Below are positions 23,767 to 33,447 of a DNA stretch of 64,000 bases, in pieces. A program made the position numbers and the translations under genes. The stretch comes from Pyrus communis (taxonomy: Eukaryota > Streptophyta > Magnoliopsida > Rosales > Rosaceae), in contig NC_084815.1 in assembly GCF_963583255.1 (NCBI RefSeq), positions 15,051,724 through 15,115,723 of the forward strand, written 5' to 3'. Positions within the stretch are counted from its first letter, which is position 1; every line of letters starts with the position of its first letter. The notes beneath the pieces were generated by a model. The model made no database searches. It was not told the DNA's origin and worked only from the letters and a program-made list of their open reading frames with translations.

Positions 23767-24761
23767 GACCAATTCCACCCCTAAAGACTTTGCGCCAGCA
23801 CCCAGTCCATTTATCTACTCAATGAACAGTAATAGACCTTAATGAACAGTAATAGGCCAAAGCATCTCCACCCCTAAAAAAATGTGCTGGCACCCAGTCT
23901 AAAAATACGCTGGCACAAATGATCTCAACCCTTACAAAATGCGCTGGCACCCAGTTTAAAATATTAATAATTTTTTTATAAAATAATAAATTAAAAAAAA
24001 TAGTTTTAATTTCGGATAGGATTTTTAACCAATCTCTGATTTTTAATTTTTTGTGAACCCAACATTCACATAACATAACATCTTCAATGAGCTTCCACGA
24101 AGTCATTTTTTTCTCTCAAAGTGTACAAAATATTCAAATGTAGAAAGTGTAGAAAATATTGAAATGTGGTGTAAGGTGGAAGATGAGGGTTAGGTATTTA
24201 TAGAAAAAAATTCATAATTTTTAATGAATTTTAATGTTGTTAATTAATCTGGACCGTTGGATTTGAAAAATATTCAAATCCAACAGCCAACGAGCTGCCA
24301 CGTGGCCAACGGTCAAAATTTTGACTGTTGGGCCTTTTTTTTTGTTTTATTTTTATTTTTTGTGAAAAAAACGTGGACCGTTGATCTGTGATTGGACGGT
24401 CCATTTTAAAAGTGAAATATAAATTTTTTTTTACCGTTGGAAATCCAACGGTCTACAAAAACTAGCCGTTGGAAATCCAACGACACTAAGAAGGGCCACG
24501 TAGCTCTAATCCGGGTGAACACAAGTGGGCTGACAAGCAGGCCCCACCGCGTGCACCCTTGTCTCCTTCTCGCTTCCAGTCGCGAGCGTGCTGCACGCGC
24601 CAGCCAAATAGGCTGGCCTCTGGGTCTGTCCGAAATGGGCTGGTATGTTGCCTGGCTTAGGCTGGATGCCAGGCTGTTTTGCGGGCTGGAGCACTTTGAC
24701 AAGGTGCTGGCCTCACTTTTGGACAGGGTGCTGGGCTATTCCACCTCCGGTGGAACTGCTC
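23767..24761. mobile_element. MITE-like element with GASCARTTCCACC ends
   Basis: The left end GACCAATTCCACCCC and the right end (reverse complement) GAGCAGTTCCACCGG match, with GCCAGCACC words just inside both. Flanking TTA (left) and TCA (right) could be a decayed 3-base target duplication. Imperfect internal repeats contain ACCGTTGG and AAATCCAACGG. The right part is GC-rich. No transposase. Confidence 0.55.
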
Positions 24762-25013
24762 TCAGGGAAACAAAAGGAAAAATAAAATATAGAAAAAAGA
24801 TTCCTGGAAACCTGGATTTTTTTTCTTTTAGTAGTATGAACATATTAAATCTTCCATTTTTCTCGTATATACTGACAAGCGTAGTTCACATCCACCCATC
24901 CCTAATAAAACAGAAAAAAAAAATGAGTATAAGTGACAACTCTTTCGTATGCAGGAGACCTCTCATTCAAATGTATCAAATTTCGTATGCGTGGGAACTG
25001 TCGTATACCAGAA
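24762..25013. other. Short spacer, nothing recognised
   Basis: Spacer between two MITEs. Confidence 0.4.
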
Positions 25014-25016
25014 TTA

Positions 25017-25360
25017 GGCCTGGTTTGGTACTGAGGTGATTCTGAAAAAAACTGGTATAAAAAAAAGCTGGGAGTTGTTTTTGTGTTTGGTAAACATTCA
25101 GTTTCAGATTTTTTTCACAGTTTTGGGTGAAAAAAAGCCAAAAACAAGAAGTTGCAAAACTCAGCTTTGAAAAACTGGCTTTTTTTCACATCTGTTTTAC
25201 ATAAAAGTTTACCAAACACGATAATATTGCTTTTTTTTTTTCAAAAGCACTTTTACAAAAAAGTTTACCAAATACTTTGTTGCTTTATTTCACAGCTGCT
25301 TATTCTCACAGCACAGCAGAAGCAGTTTTTTTTCAAAGCACAGCAATACCAAACCAGCTC
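25017..25360. mobile_element. 344-base MITE with GGCCTGGTTTGG ends and TTA target duplication
   Basis: Left end GGCCTGGTTTGGTA and right end (reverse complement) GAGCTGGTTTGGTATTGC are near-perfect inverted repeats, flanked by TTA at 25014-25016 and 25361-25363. The interior has GCTTT/AAAGC-rich arms. A longer relative with the same arms occupies 62746-63969. Confidence 0.78.
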
Positions 25361-25478
25361 TTAATGTACACGTCAAAGGACTACAACCAATACATAATAC
25401 AATGTCAAGTTTTAATGTAATTTCAATCTTTTTCGACATTAAGGTTCAAAAACCTATATATTTAAACACACATATATA

Positions 25479-25599
25479 GTGGCTACTTAATACTACGGTT
25501 TTATGTTCGATTCTTATCAAGATGAATTGCTAGTACATTGTGTGACTAATCCCACCATCTTATTTTTAGTGTAGATACTATCGTTTGTTTAAAAAAAAA
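25479..25599 (+). mobile_element. SINE copy
   Basis: Head GTGGCTACTTAATACT, box-B-like TGTTCGATTCTTA, the family body (TTGCTAGTACATTGTGTGAC) and the tail GTAGATACTATCGTTTGTTT with As. Same family as 23225-23386. Confidence 0.7.
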
Positions 25600-26554
25600 T
25601 TAAAAAAAAATCATCTCCGCCTCTTTTTTTTTATTTTGTTCTTTTTCATCTTCACTTTCTTTCCTTTTTTCAAGTTGGTAGATCCCATCTGATTTAAAGC
25701 CCATTTGAAATGCTTGGAAGATTTGCATAGACATTCATGTCTTCCATTTCCAGAATTTGTCCCCAGTGTGAACCCACCAACTGACAATGTCACGCTCCAT
25801 TTCATAATTAAACAATGACCCCTATCACCAACCTTACAAGTTACTAATATATGCCAAAAGCCAAACTAACCATACACCAATTTTACCACTTTTAACTTTA
25901 CTAATACTCGTAAATGTGAATTAAGTCCGCTTATTTTAATTTAACTAAAGATAATACTCACATAATACTCGTAAATATGGACTATATCAATTAATTAACT
26001 TATCTAATACTCATAAGTTTAAGTCAATTAATTAGTACAGTGTGCTCGCACAACTCCCGCTATTTGGATTTAAATACAAAATTGTATCTTGTAAAACAAA
26101 AACATAGGTAATACTCCAAAGCAGTTAAAACAACCCATCACTCAAAATAATTAGGTACCAAAATCGAAATGTTATCATTTAACAAAGATTGAGATCTCTT
26201 CCAATATTAAAAAGATAAATATCTGCAAATCAAGAACTAATTGTATTTTTTTTTTGGAATCTGAGTTACAACATAGAAAACCCAAAATTCTCATTTTTTA
26301 TCAACCAAAGAAAGAAAAGAAAAAAAAAACTATACAAGATCATCTCATTTGTCACTCAATTCTTATTTTTCTTTTATCCAACTATCGTGTATTTACACAT
26401 TTACAAACTCCACGGTAGAATCTTGGGCACTACATTCACGACAAGAGTTTGATCCTTTCGCAACAAAATCGAGAGTTCGATTTTCATACTCCTCTTCTCA
26501 AATTTTCTTTTCTTTGAAGTAAAAAGAAAGTGAAACACCCTTGAATTTGCAGTG
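25600..26554. other. Intergenic and 3' flank of the RING-H2 gene
   Basis: AT-rich. The 3' UTR of the minus-strand gene ends somewhere in the right part; no clear polyadenylation signal was fixed. Confidence 0.4.
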
Positions 26555-27058
26555 CTACAATTCAAAGCCAAGATTAGTGTGAGAATAATCACCGTAAAAA
26601 TCAGGGATCCCAGTAGCGGCCCAAAGCCTCTCATTGAAATCGCCCTGCATATCCTCCGATATGAACGGCGTACGACACAGCGGGCACGTCTTCTGGTCGT
26701 ACCCGACCCACCGGTCCACGCACCCTTTGTGGAAGACGTGACGACAATTCGTGAGCCGTCGTATCTCGTCCTCGCCCTCGAACTCGTACAGGCACACGGC
26801 ACATGACTCCGGCGGGTCCACCAGGTCCGAGAATTTTGCCAGCGGCAGGATTTCCCGGATCAGAACCGCGGAGACGGAGTAGAACTCCGGGAATCGGGCC
26901 GGCGGGTCGGACCAGGCATTGTCCTGTTCGATGAAATATTGGAGACCCAGCAGGGAGAAGAAGGCTGAGATGAGTTTTCGGATTAGACACAGCAGAGAGA
27001 GTGTTTGGATGAAGAGCTTTGGAAGCAGAAGCTCTGTGTACCCAACTGGGAACCCCAT
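26555..27058 (-). CDS. BRH1: RING-H2 E3 ubiquitin ligase, BRH1-like
   Basis: Single-exon frame of 167 aa. It opens [16 protein letters not shown], the highly conserved start of BRH1-type proteins. A hydrophobic N-terminal segment (about residues 15-42) would anchor it in a membrane. The RING-H2 domain spans residues 86-128 with ligands C86, C89, C105, H107, H110, C113, C125 and C128, all present, and the E2-contact [12 protein letters not shown] part. A conserved tail, [14 protein letters not shown], follows. Length matches the family. BRH1 in Arabidopsis is a RING protein whose mRNA falls with brassinosteroid and rises with elicitor; ubiquitin ligase activity is inferred from the domain. A TATA box lies about 165 bases upstream, and the leader is GA-rich. 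The gene looks intact. Confidence 0.92.
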   Translation of the reverse strand: MGFPVGYTELLLPKLFIQTLSLLCLIRKLISAFFSLLGLQYFIEQDNAWSDPPARFPEFYSVSAVLIREILPLAKFSDLVDPPESCAVCLYEFEGEDEIRRLTNCRHVFHKGCVDRWVGYDQKTCPLCRTPFISEDMQGDFNERLWAATGIPDFYGDYSHTNLGFEL

Positions 27059-27200
27059 TAAAAAGCTTCGAACTTTGAGGTTTTGGGTTGTGATTCGGTT
27101 ATGGAGTTTGGAGATATGAAATGGGTTTTTGTTTAGTTTCTCTGTGTTCTCTAGAGAGAGAAAGAGAGAGAGGAAGGGAGGGGAAGAGTGAGAGAGGGGA
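27059..27200 (-). promoter_or_regulatory. GA-rich (CT-rich on the coding strand) leader of the RING-H2 gene
   Basis: The plus strand between 27140 and 27200 is almost all GA, so the coding strand leader is CT-rich, as in many plant 5' UTRs. Confidence 0.5.
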
Positions 27201-27223
27201 CATGGAGAGTGGAGGAGGATGGC

Positions 27224-27231
27224 TTATATAG
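27224..27231 (-). promoter_or_regulatory. TATA box of the RING-H2 gene
   Basis: The minus strand reads CTATATAAGCC within the palindromic CCATGGCTATATAAGCCATC, about 165 bases before the start codon at 27058. Confidence 0.65.
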
Positions 27232-27850
27232 CCATGGATGAGGATTGAGAGAGTTGACGATGTGTATAATGGCATTAATGCCCTTCAACTTTGTCGAAAT
27301 AACACACTACCAAAGTGCATTGTATTCACATTTATAAGGGCCTGTTTTGTACGTATAGTATACGTTAAAATAGATTTTTGGCCTTTTATTTTCACCTCTC
27401 TTTAATTAATCCATTTCTCATTACGGTGAAAAAAATGGAACTGGAGTTGTTTACATGAGATGAAGAAATATGAAAACTAAAACATTTGGGTTTATATAAT
27501 CTACTAGTATTTTTGCACGTACATGCGACTGATCTTTTTTCAGTAAATAACTTTCAATAAATAATATTTCAGTTATGCATAGGTGCCCAAGAAATTCTTT
27601 TTCTTTTTGATCCCAAGGAATCCTATTTAGAAATATAACTTCATTAAGAAAAAATAAGTCAATAAATTATTTTCTTTTAGCTACACCTCAATTAAGTAAT
27701 AACCTTCTTAATGATAGAAAATTAGTTTGGTTGCAACTGTATAACTTTATAGAGGTTTTATTGTACTAGAATATATCCATCCTATATTTTGTTTTGTTTA
27801 ATTCTACTCTCCCAAATAGTGGGACCAACAACTTCTTTGTGTTTTTCACA
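27232..27850. other. Upstream flank of the RING-H2 gene
   Basis: AT-rich, no repeat or coding structure supported. Confidence 0.4.
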
Positions 27851-28345
27851 GTTCTAAAAATTTCCGCCTAACGTCGCTTAGTTCCCCGCCTAGGCGTTAG
27901 GTGGCTAGCTACCGTCCCAATTAATCCCTAAGCATTTCCAAATTATGAAATGGCGCCTGGACTGGCTTAGGCATTCACCTAGCCCACTTAGGCACCCGCC
28001 TAGACCGGCCTAGGTACCCGCCTAGGTCACAACTCCACTTAGACAGAAAATCAATAACTTTCATTTTGCATTTTATATTTTTTCTATAATTTGTCAGAGA
28101 CTTGTTGATTACTTGGATGAATGCTTATTATATGCTTGTTCCCCATGTTTTCAATATGTTCTAATACTTTATAATCTACATATCATTTTATTTGCAATTT
28201 ATGTATTACGTATTTTTTAAGAATAAATGGGCACTTATTTATACAATATATAATAAATTTACTTAAATCCGTCTAGGCCCTGCCTAACCGCCTAGGCGTT
28301 AGGCCTTGTCCTGTCATCCAACTAGCGCCTAACGTCTTTTAAAAC
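27851..28345. mobile_element. Second GCCTAGGCG-type MITE
   Basis: Left end GTTCTAAAAATTTCCGCC and a right end with AACGTCTTTTAAAACC are diverged inverted termini. CGCCTAG, GCCTAGGC and GCGCCTAAC words cluster near both ends around an AT-rich core. Same family as 8312-8865. Confidence 0.6.
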
Positions 28346-28355
28346 CTTGGTGTTT

Positions 28356-28729
28356 TGGCAAAAAAAAAAACAAAAAACAAAAAAAAACAAAAACAAAAAC
28401 AAAAACAAAATAAAAGTTGTCTTTAAAGTTAATTTTCTAGTGAAGTGAATTAGTCGAGTTCTATATCAACAATGTGCTATTATAATTTATATTAGAAAGA
28501 TTAAATATCATACTTATAGAACCTTTAAGGAACATTTTGGAATTGCTGTGTTTATTTATTTATTATTTTTTAAATTGCTTTTGCTTTACTTTAAGAATAA
28601 TTGAGCGTTTGATAAACTATAGTTTTAAAACTGTTGTGAGTACGAAAAGCAATGTAATAGCATTTGGTAAATTTTAGTGTAACAAATATAATTGTACAAG
28701 GACAAAAAGGGACATGATAATGTAGGTGA
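28356..28729. other. A-rich tract and spacer
   Basis: 28360-28410 is an (AAAAAC)n-like tract directly after the MITE; the rest is AT-rich without features. Confidence 0.45.
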
Positions 28730-29055
28730 TGACTTCGATAATGGTGGCAAGGACAATAGTTGTAATGGTGGTGTTGCCAATAAAGGGTATGGTGGTTGTG
28801 TTGCATAGGTAATAATGGTGGTACGGACAGCAACGATGTTGATGGTGGTAGTGGTGGCGGTTGTGTTTTTGGTGGTGGTCGTGGTGGGGTTGGCGGCGTT
28901 GGCAACGATGGTAGTGACAGTTGTGGTTGTAGTGGTAGTGGTGGCGAGTATGGTTGTGGTGGTGGTTGTAATGGTGGTGGTGGCAACAATGGTGGTGGTA
29001 ATGACAATGGCGGTGTAAGAGGTTAGGGTTTGTAGTCATAGGTGGTGGTGGTCAC
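28730..29055. repeat. GGT/GGC-rich imperfect trinucleotide repeat
   Basis: About 300 bases dominated by GGT, GGC and AAT/GAT triplets with drift. Open frames on both strands (poly-Gly/Val one way, poly-His/Pro the other) come from the triplet bias and have no gene-like start context. Confidence 0.85.
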
Positions 29056-29152
29056 TTTGCTTATGATTTACACACGAGTCACAAATCTTGCTGTTTGAAG
29101 GAGGCAGTTCCATGAAATTTATTCTTTAGTGGCTATTTCTCGTCACTTGTAA

Positions 29153-29492
29153 GACCATCTCCAGTCATGCTCTCTATTTTCAAATGAAATTTTAGCTAAA
29201 AAAAAAACTAGAAAGTAATTTTAGGAGCTCCCCATAAAAAACTTCAACCATTCTCTCTAATTTAGAGTCATAATAATTATCAACCAATAGAAATTAAATT
29301 TTTATTTAAAATATTATTAAAATTATAACGGTTACTGCTAGGATCTCTTCACTCACTCTTAGATTTAGGAGCTCCTAGAAGTTTTGTTGTCTTAGGAACA
29401 TAATAGGGAGCGTGTGATTGGAGATAAAATTTTCCAATATCTCCCCATATTTTGGTGAGGAGATCATTTAGGTAGCCTCATTGGAGATGCTC
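29153..29492. mobile_element. 340-base MITE-like element with GASCATCTCCA ends
   Basis: Left GACCATCTCCAGTCATGC and right (reverse complement) GAGCATCTCCAATGAGGC are matching inverted termini, with CTCCC/GGGAG words inside. TAA before and GAA after could be a decayed 3-base duplication. It shares its terminus type with 17157-18034. Confidence 0.6.
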
Positions 29493-30277
29493 GAAGATTT
29501 GTTTATGTTCAAAATTCATGAAATTATAATTAACATAGTTTGATGGTTGACGATGATTGTTAGAGTGAAGAAAGATGCAAATGGATAATTATAGGGGGAT
29601 GATATCAAAGAATTATTAGTGATGGGCCAAAAAGGGAAAAGGAGTCATGGTGCTCAAATGCCCTAGACATGAAGTGGGGCTAATAGTTCCATCCCTTAAT
29701 TTAGATGCCCCCAAAAGAGGGTAGACATTAAAGGAAAATAGATCAAGTGAATGAGGGATAAGAAATGTTTAGTCATGAGTCTCAGGACTAGTCGTGGTGA
29801 TATTTCACAAATCATGGTGGCATTGTCCCAACTTAAATGGGATGTAATGGGGGCACCACTAACATATCCAATGGCCTTATGATTTTGATTTGAGACCACC
29901 TTGAGGTAACCATCACTTTGTTCTCTCTCTTCACGTCCACACACGTAAATGCACACCTATCCACAATATAGACTACTTCTTGATAGACCAATTGTATATA
30001 AATATAGTTATATACAACTAGTAGTATAGTAATAAGAATTCTTAGAGGATGTTTTTTTCAATCTCAAATGAAATGCATTATATAAATTCAAATGAATCAG
30101 ACAAAAAGTACATATACATTCGGCATACTTATATCTGTAAATGATTGTAGTATTATTTGGTAATTAGTCAAGGACACCAATGGACTCTTAATATGTTGGA
30201 AGTCATTTTTTCTTACATGATGATGTGATATTGTTGTATGACATAAATGTCATAATTCGAACAATTAATTCTCTTAA
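29493..30277. other. Intergenic, nothing recognised
   Basis: AT-rich spacer up to the fold-back element. Confidence 0.4.
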
Positions 30278-30779
30278 TTATGTATTAGCATATTTGTCGA
30301 TTTGCCCCCTAAAGTTGTATGGAGCTGCCAGTTTTCTCCCTGAACTTTAATTTTAGAGGATTACCCTCTTTAACTTTTATAAATAATCAATTTCTTCCTT
30401 GAACTTTAATTTTAGCCGATTACCCTCGAACTTTTATAAATAGCCAATTTCCCTCGTGCGTTAGATTTTAAAAGTTTACATCTAATTTTCCATCCATCTT
30501 GATCATAGAGACAATACATGACAATTATATGAGAGCAAAAATGATGAAAAATTAGATGGATGAAAAATTGAACGAAAGTTTTTAAAATCTAATGCCCGGG
30601 GAGAAATTGACTATTTATAAAAGTTCAGGGAGTATTTAGCTAAAATAAAAGTTCAAGGGGGGAAATTGACTAATTTAAAAAGTTTAAAGGGTAATCGGCT
30701 AAAATTAAAGTTCCGGAGAAAAATTGGCAGCTGCATACAAGTTCAGGGGACAAATCAACAAATACCTCTTATGTATTAG
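30278..30779. mobile_element. 480-base fold-back (MULE-type) MITE with 11-bp target duplication
   Basis: The element is 30289-30768. Its two arms of about 200 bases are inverted copies: the left begins TATTTGTCGATTTGCCCCCT and the right, reverse complemented, TATTTGTTGATTTGTCCCCT. They contain inner repeats around TTTAATTTTAG and GATTACCCT. TTATGTATTAG lies directly before (30278-30288) and after (30769-30779). A target duplication of 9-11 bases is characteristic of Mutator-like elements. No coding capacity. The arms would fold into a long imperfect hairpin if transcribed. Confidence 0.82.
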
Positions 30780-31261
30780 AGGTATAAAAAGTCAAATATT
30801 ATCTTTTAGTAAATAATTTTAGAACGGAAGAAATATGAAGTGTGCTAAAGGAAAATCTAAGTTTTCTCCCTTATTTGGTTAACAAAATCTTTAATGAGAT
30901 TAAACTTGGACAAGAAAAAGGTTTTGGACCTTTGGTCGCGATTAAAAAGGATGGGGATTCTTTTGTTTGAAAAAAAAAGGATGGGGATTCTCTCCTCTTC
31001 CTTTTCTCCTCCCTTTTCACAGGTTTTTTTTTTTTTTTGTTTCTCTCTACTTTTTTACCTTTTTATCTTTATTTACAAAGATAAATTCTTAAGCTTCCAA
31101 GTAGGATTAAAAAAGAAAAGAGAGAATCTTTGTTCAATTAAAAATTGCCCCGTAAAATTCCTTTTTGGTTCCTTGATCACTGTTAGAATACTTAGTAAAT
31201 AATTGGTTGGAGGGACCAATAATGTATAAAGTGATTTCGAAATCTCTTTCATGTGTGCGTG
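30780..31261. other. Intergenic, nothing recognised
   Basis: AT-rich sequence with a T run near 31025-31040. No feature supported. Confidence 0.4.
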
Positions 31262-31288
31262 TGAGAGAGAGAGAGAGAGAGAGAGAGA
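31262..31288. repeat. (GA)n microsatellite
   Basis: About 13 GA units. Confidence 0.9.
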
Positions 31289-31576
31289 AGACAAGGGATC
31301 TGGCAAGGAGAGTTGGGGGAGGGTGGTGGTGGCGAGGCTGAGGCAGGAGCTCTGCCCAACCGGCCGAACAGGATGGGCTGGAATCTGGATAGATGCAGAT
31401 AGGTTAAAAGAAAAAGAAAAAAAAAAAAAGGCCTGGCAACAATTGAGCCCAAGTGGGTGGGGTTGTGTTTGCCAAACTGCCTCTGACATGTGTCTGATGC
31501 ATCCAAGACACCTCTGGCCCAAGACACAGCCACAGCTCCATATGCCACCCATCATCTACACCGTGTACATTCATAT

Positions 31577-31580
<4 letters not shown>

Positions 31581-31612
<32 letters not shown>
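31581..31612. repeat. (AG)n microsatellite
   Basis: About 16 AG units, 300 bases from the previous GA tract; the GC-rich stretch between them is unlike the surrounding AT-rich DNA. Confidence 0.9.
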
Positions 31613-31613
<1 letters not shown>

Positions 31614-33221
31614 AGGGGCCCAACCCTCCTCACTCACCCCGACACCAAGTCATCACCTTTGCTCCCTTCATTTGTCTCGTTCTTTGTCTTTGCATCCAAA
31701 GATGCCTTTCAGTCCTAGGCCATATCACACTCACATTGACCTTTGCTCACCATCTGTCTATTATCCCATACACAAGTATTGGGCTTATAATTTGCTTGTG
31801 ATTGTGACCTTACATCTCAATGAGATATCTTTCAATGTTATGCATGGACTTGATTAAGAGCTAGATTTGGGTGTCTTCGTTGAAAAGTATTGTGCACTTG
31901 ACCTAAAATCAATTATCGATTATTTCATTTTTTATTAAATAAACCGCAAAATCAATCCAACTTCAGCAATTAGTGATGATTATAAACTCACAATCTTTAT
32001 ATATTTGAAGGAATAGCTTTATTCTAAACATGCATGTATGGTGAGGCTCAAGGTTTGTATATTGGAAAGCAGAGCTTGACTCTTTAAGATTTGCATGGAT
32101 GTTCAAATCTTGAACGTTTGAGTTTAGGTCGTTTCATGCTCACTTTTATAACTAAATGATCTATGTAGATACCCTTTTGAGATATATTCATCTTAGTGTC
32201 ACTACGTAACCCTCATTGACTGTATTGTGGTGCTAGGGATGCTTTTGCAACTTCAGTAGTCTTCAAGAAAGATGTAAGAATCAACCCAATACTGAAATGA
32301 ATTTGTTTATATATGTTGCTTTTTGGCAACCGCGTTTTATATTGCTTTACTTTTCATGCCGTTTCAACTTTTAACCGTAAGGACTAGTTCTAAAAGTTGA
32401 AGGTGCAACTTGAATAGGGAGAACCCTATGCAGTTGAAGCACTAGCTAATAGTAGTCGGCAATTTGGTGAGCTAGCTCACTGGCATTAATTTGGCCCCGT
32501 TAGTAACATACAGGTAGGCCAGCTAAATCCAACCATGATCAGCCTTAATTTAACTCTCTAAGCTTCTTGTACTTCCAAGCAAAGACTACACCATCTTGCA
32601 TATTATTTTTATTTAACCAGTCAGGGAGCATGTTTAAAAAGCATGATTTGTACGGGGTTAGTGCAATTCTTGCTCCATAATATATATGAAATTGAAAACT
32701 ATGATAATCTCTGCAGCAATTGCCTGCCATTAGGTCTAACCAAGCATCACAACTTGTCTGCTGGCAAGCTAAATATCAAATTCCATATCCAACCTTACTT
32801 GTCAGATATTGTCTTAAGATTCATAACAGACTAACACAGATTAACATATAAATTAATGAGACAATTGGCAACAACTTGCATTAATTTAATTGTAAGGCCA
32901 ACTGCAAAATGGTCTTCAAGGCCAAGCTATATTTGACATGTGAGGGTATGGTGATGATTACATTTGGTGATAAACCACTAATCTTTTTTTTTTTTGTCTT
33001 TAAATCTTTTTTCACCTCCAGCTACTTAATTAGCTTAACAACCTACTTGTCCTGCACTTAGTCTGGTTAATTATAAAAGACAGAGATGTGTTAGCACAGC
33101 TTGTACCATGTTTGCTTTAGCTTTTAGCTGTGGTTGCTCACGGCTTTAAACTGTATACCCACTTTTTGGTTGTGGAACAATACAAGTCCTGTAAAGTTTA
33201 GTAGAATTTCTTGGGGAAGGA
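31613..33221. other. Intergenic, left flank of the copia element
   Basis: No gene or repeat supported. This is the empty-site flank of the insertion at 33227. Confidence 0.4.
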
Positions 33222-33226
33222 ACCCT

Positions 33227-33431
33227 TGTAAAAATATATTCGACTATATTGAATTAATTCAAAAAGAGATACAAAAGGCTTTATATATCGACTCATTCTC
33301 TTGGAAGAGAATTAACCTAGCCTACAATCTAGCTATACAGGAAAGGAAGATTTTGTACATATCAATTACAGATTTTGTTTCCTATTCTAAGCCAAGATAT
33401 CAGTCATCTTGATATCATTGACTTCTCAACA
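33227..33431 (-). repeat. 3' LTR of the copia element
   Basis: 205 bases; plus-strand reading begins TGTAAAAATATATTCGACTA and ends TTGACTTCTCAACA. Confidence 0.95.
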
Positions 33432-33447
33432 CTCTCCCTCAAGTTGG
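33432..33447 (-). promoter_or_regulatory. Polypurine tract of the copia element
   Basis: The minus strand reads CCAACTTGAGGGAGAG immediately before the 3' LTR. Confidence 0.75.

Noticed and set aside
24437..25039. 200-codon open frame
   Set aside because: It runs out of one MITE across a spacer into the next and has no family resemblance.
28591..29039. Pro/His-rich and Gly/Val-rich open frames on both strands
   Set aside because: They are translations of a GGT-type triplet repeat.
30289..30768. Possible microRNA precursor
   Set aside because: Arms of about 200 bases with flanking target duplication indicate a MITE; no known mature miRNA sequence was recognised.
31073..31718. Overlapping frames with SLSLSL and REREREREREs
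   Set aside because: Produced by GA/CT microsatellites on both strands.
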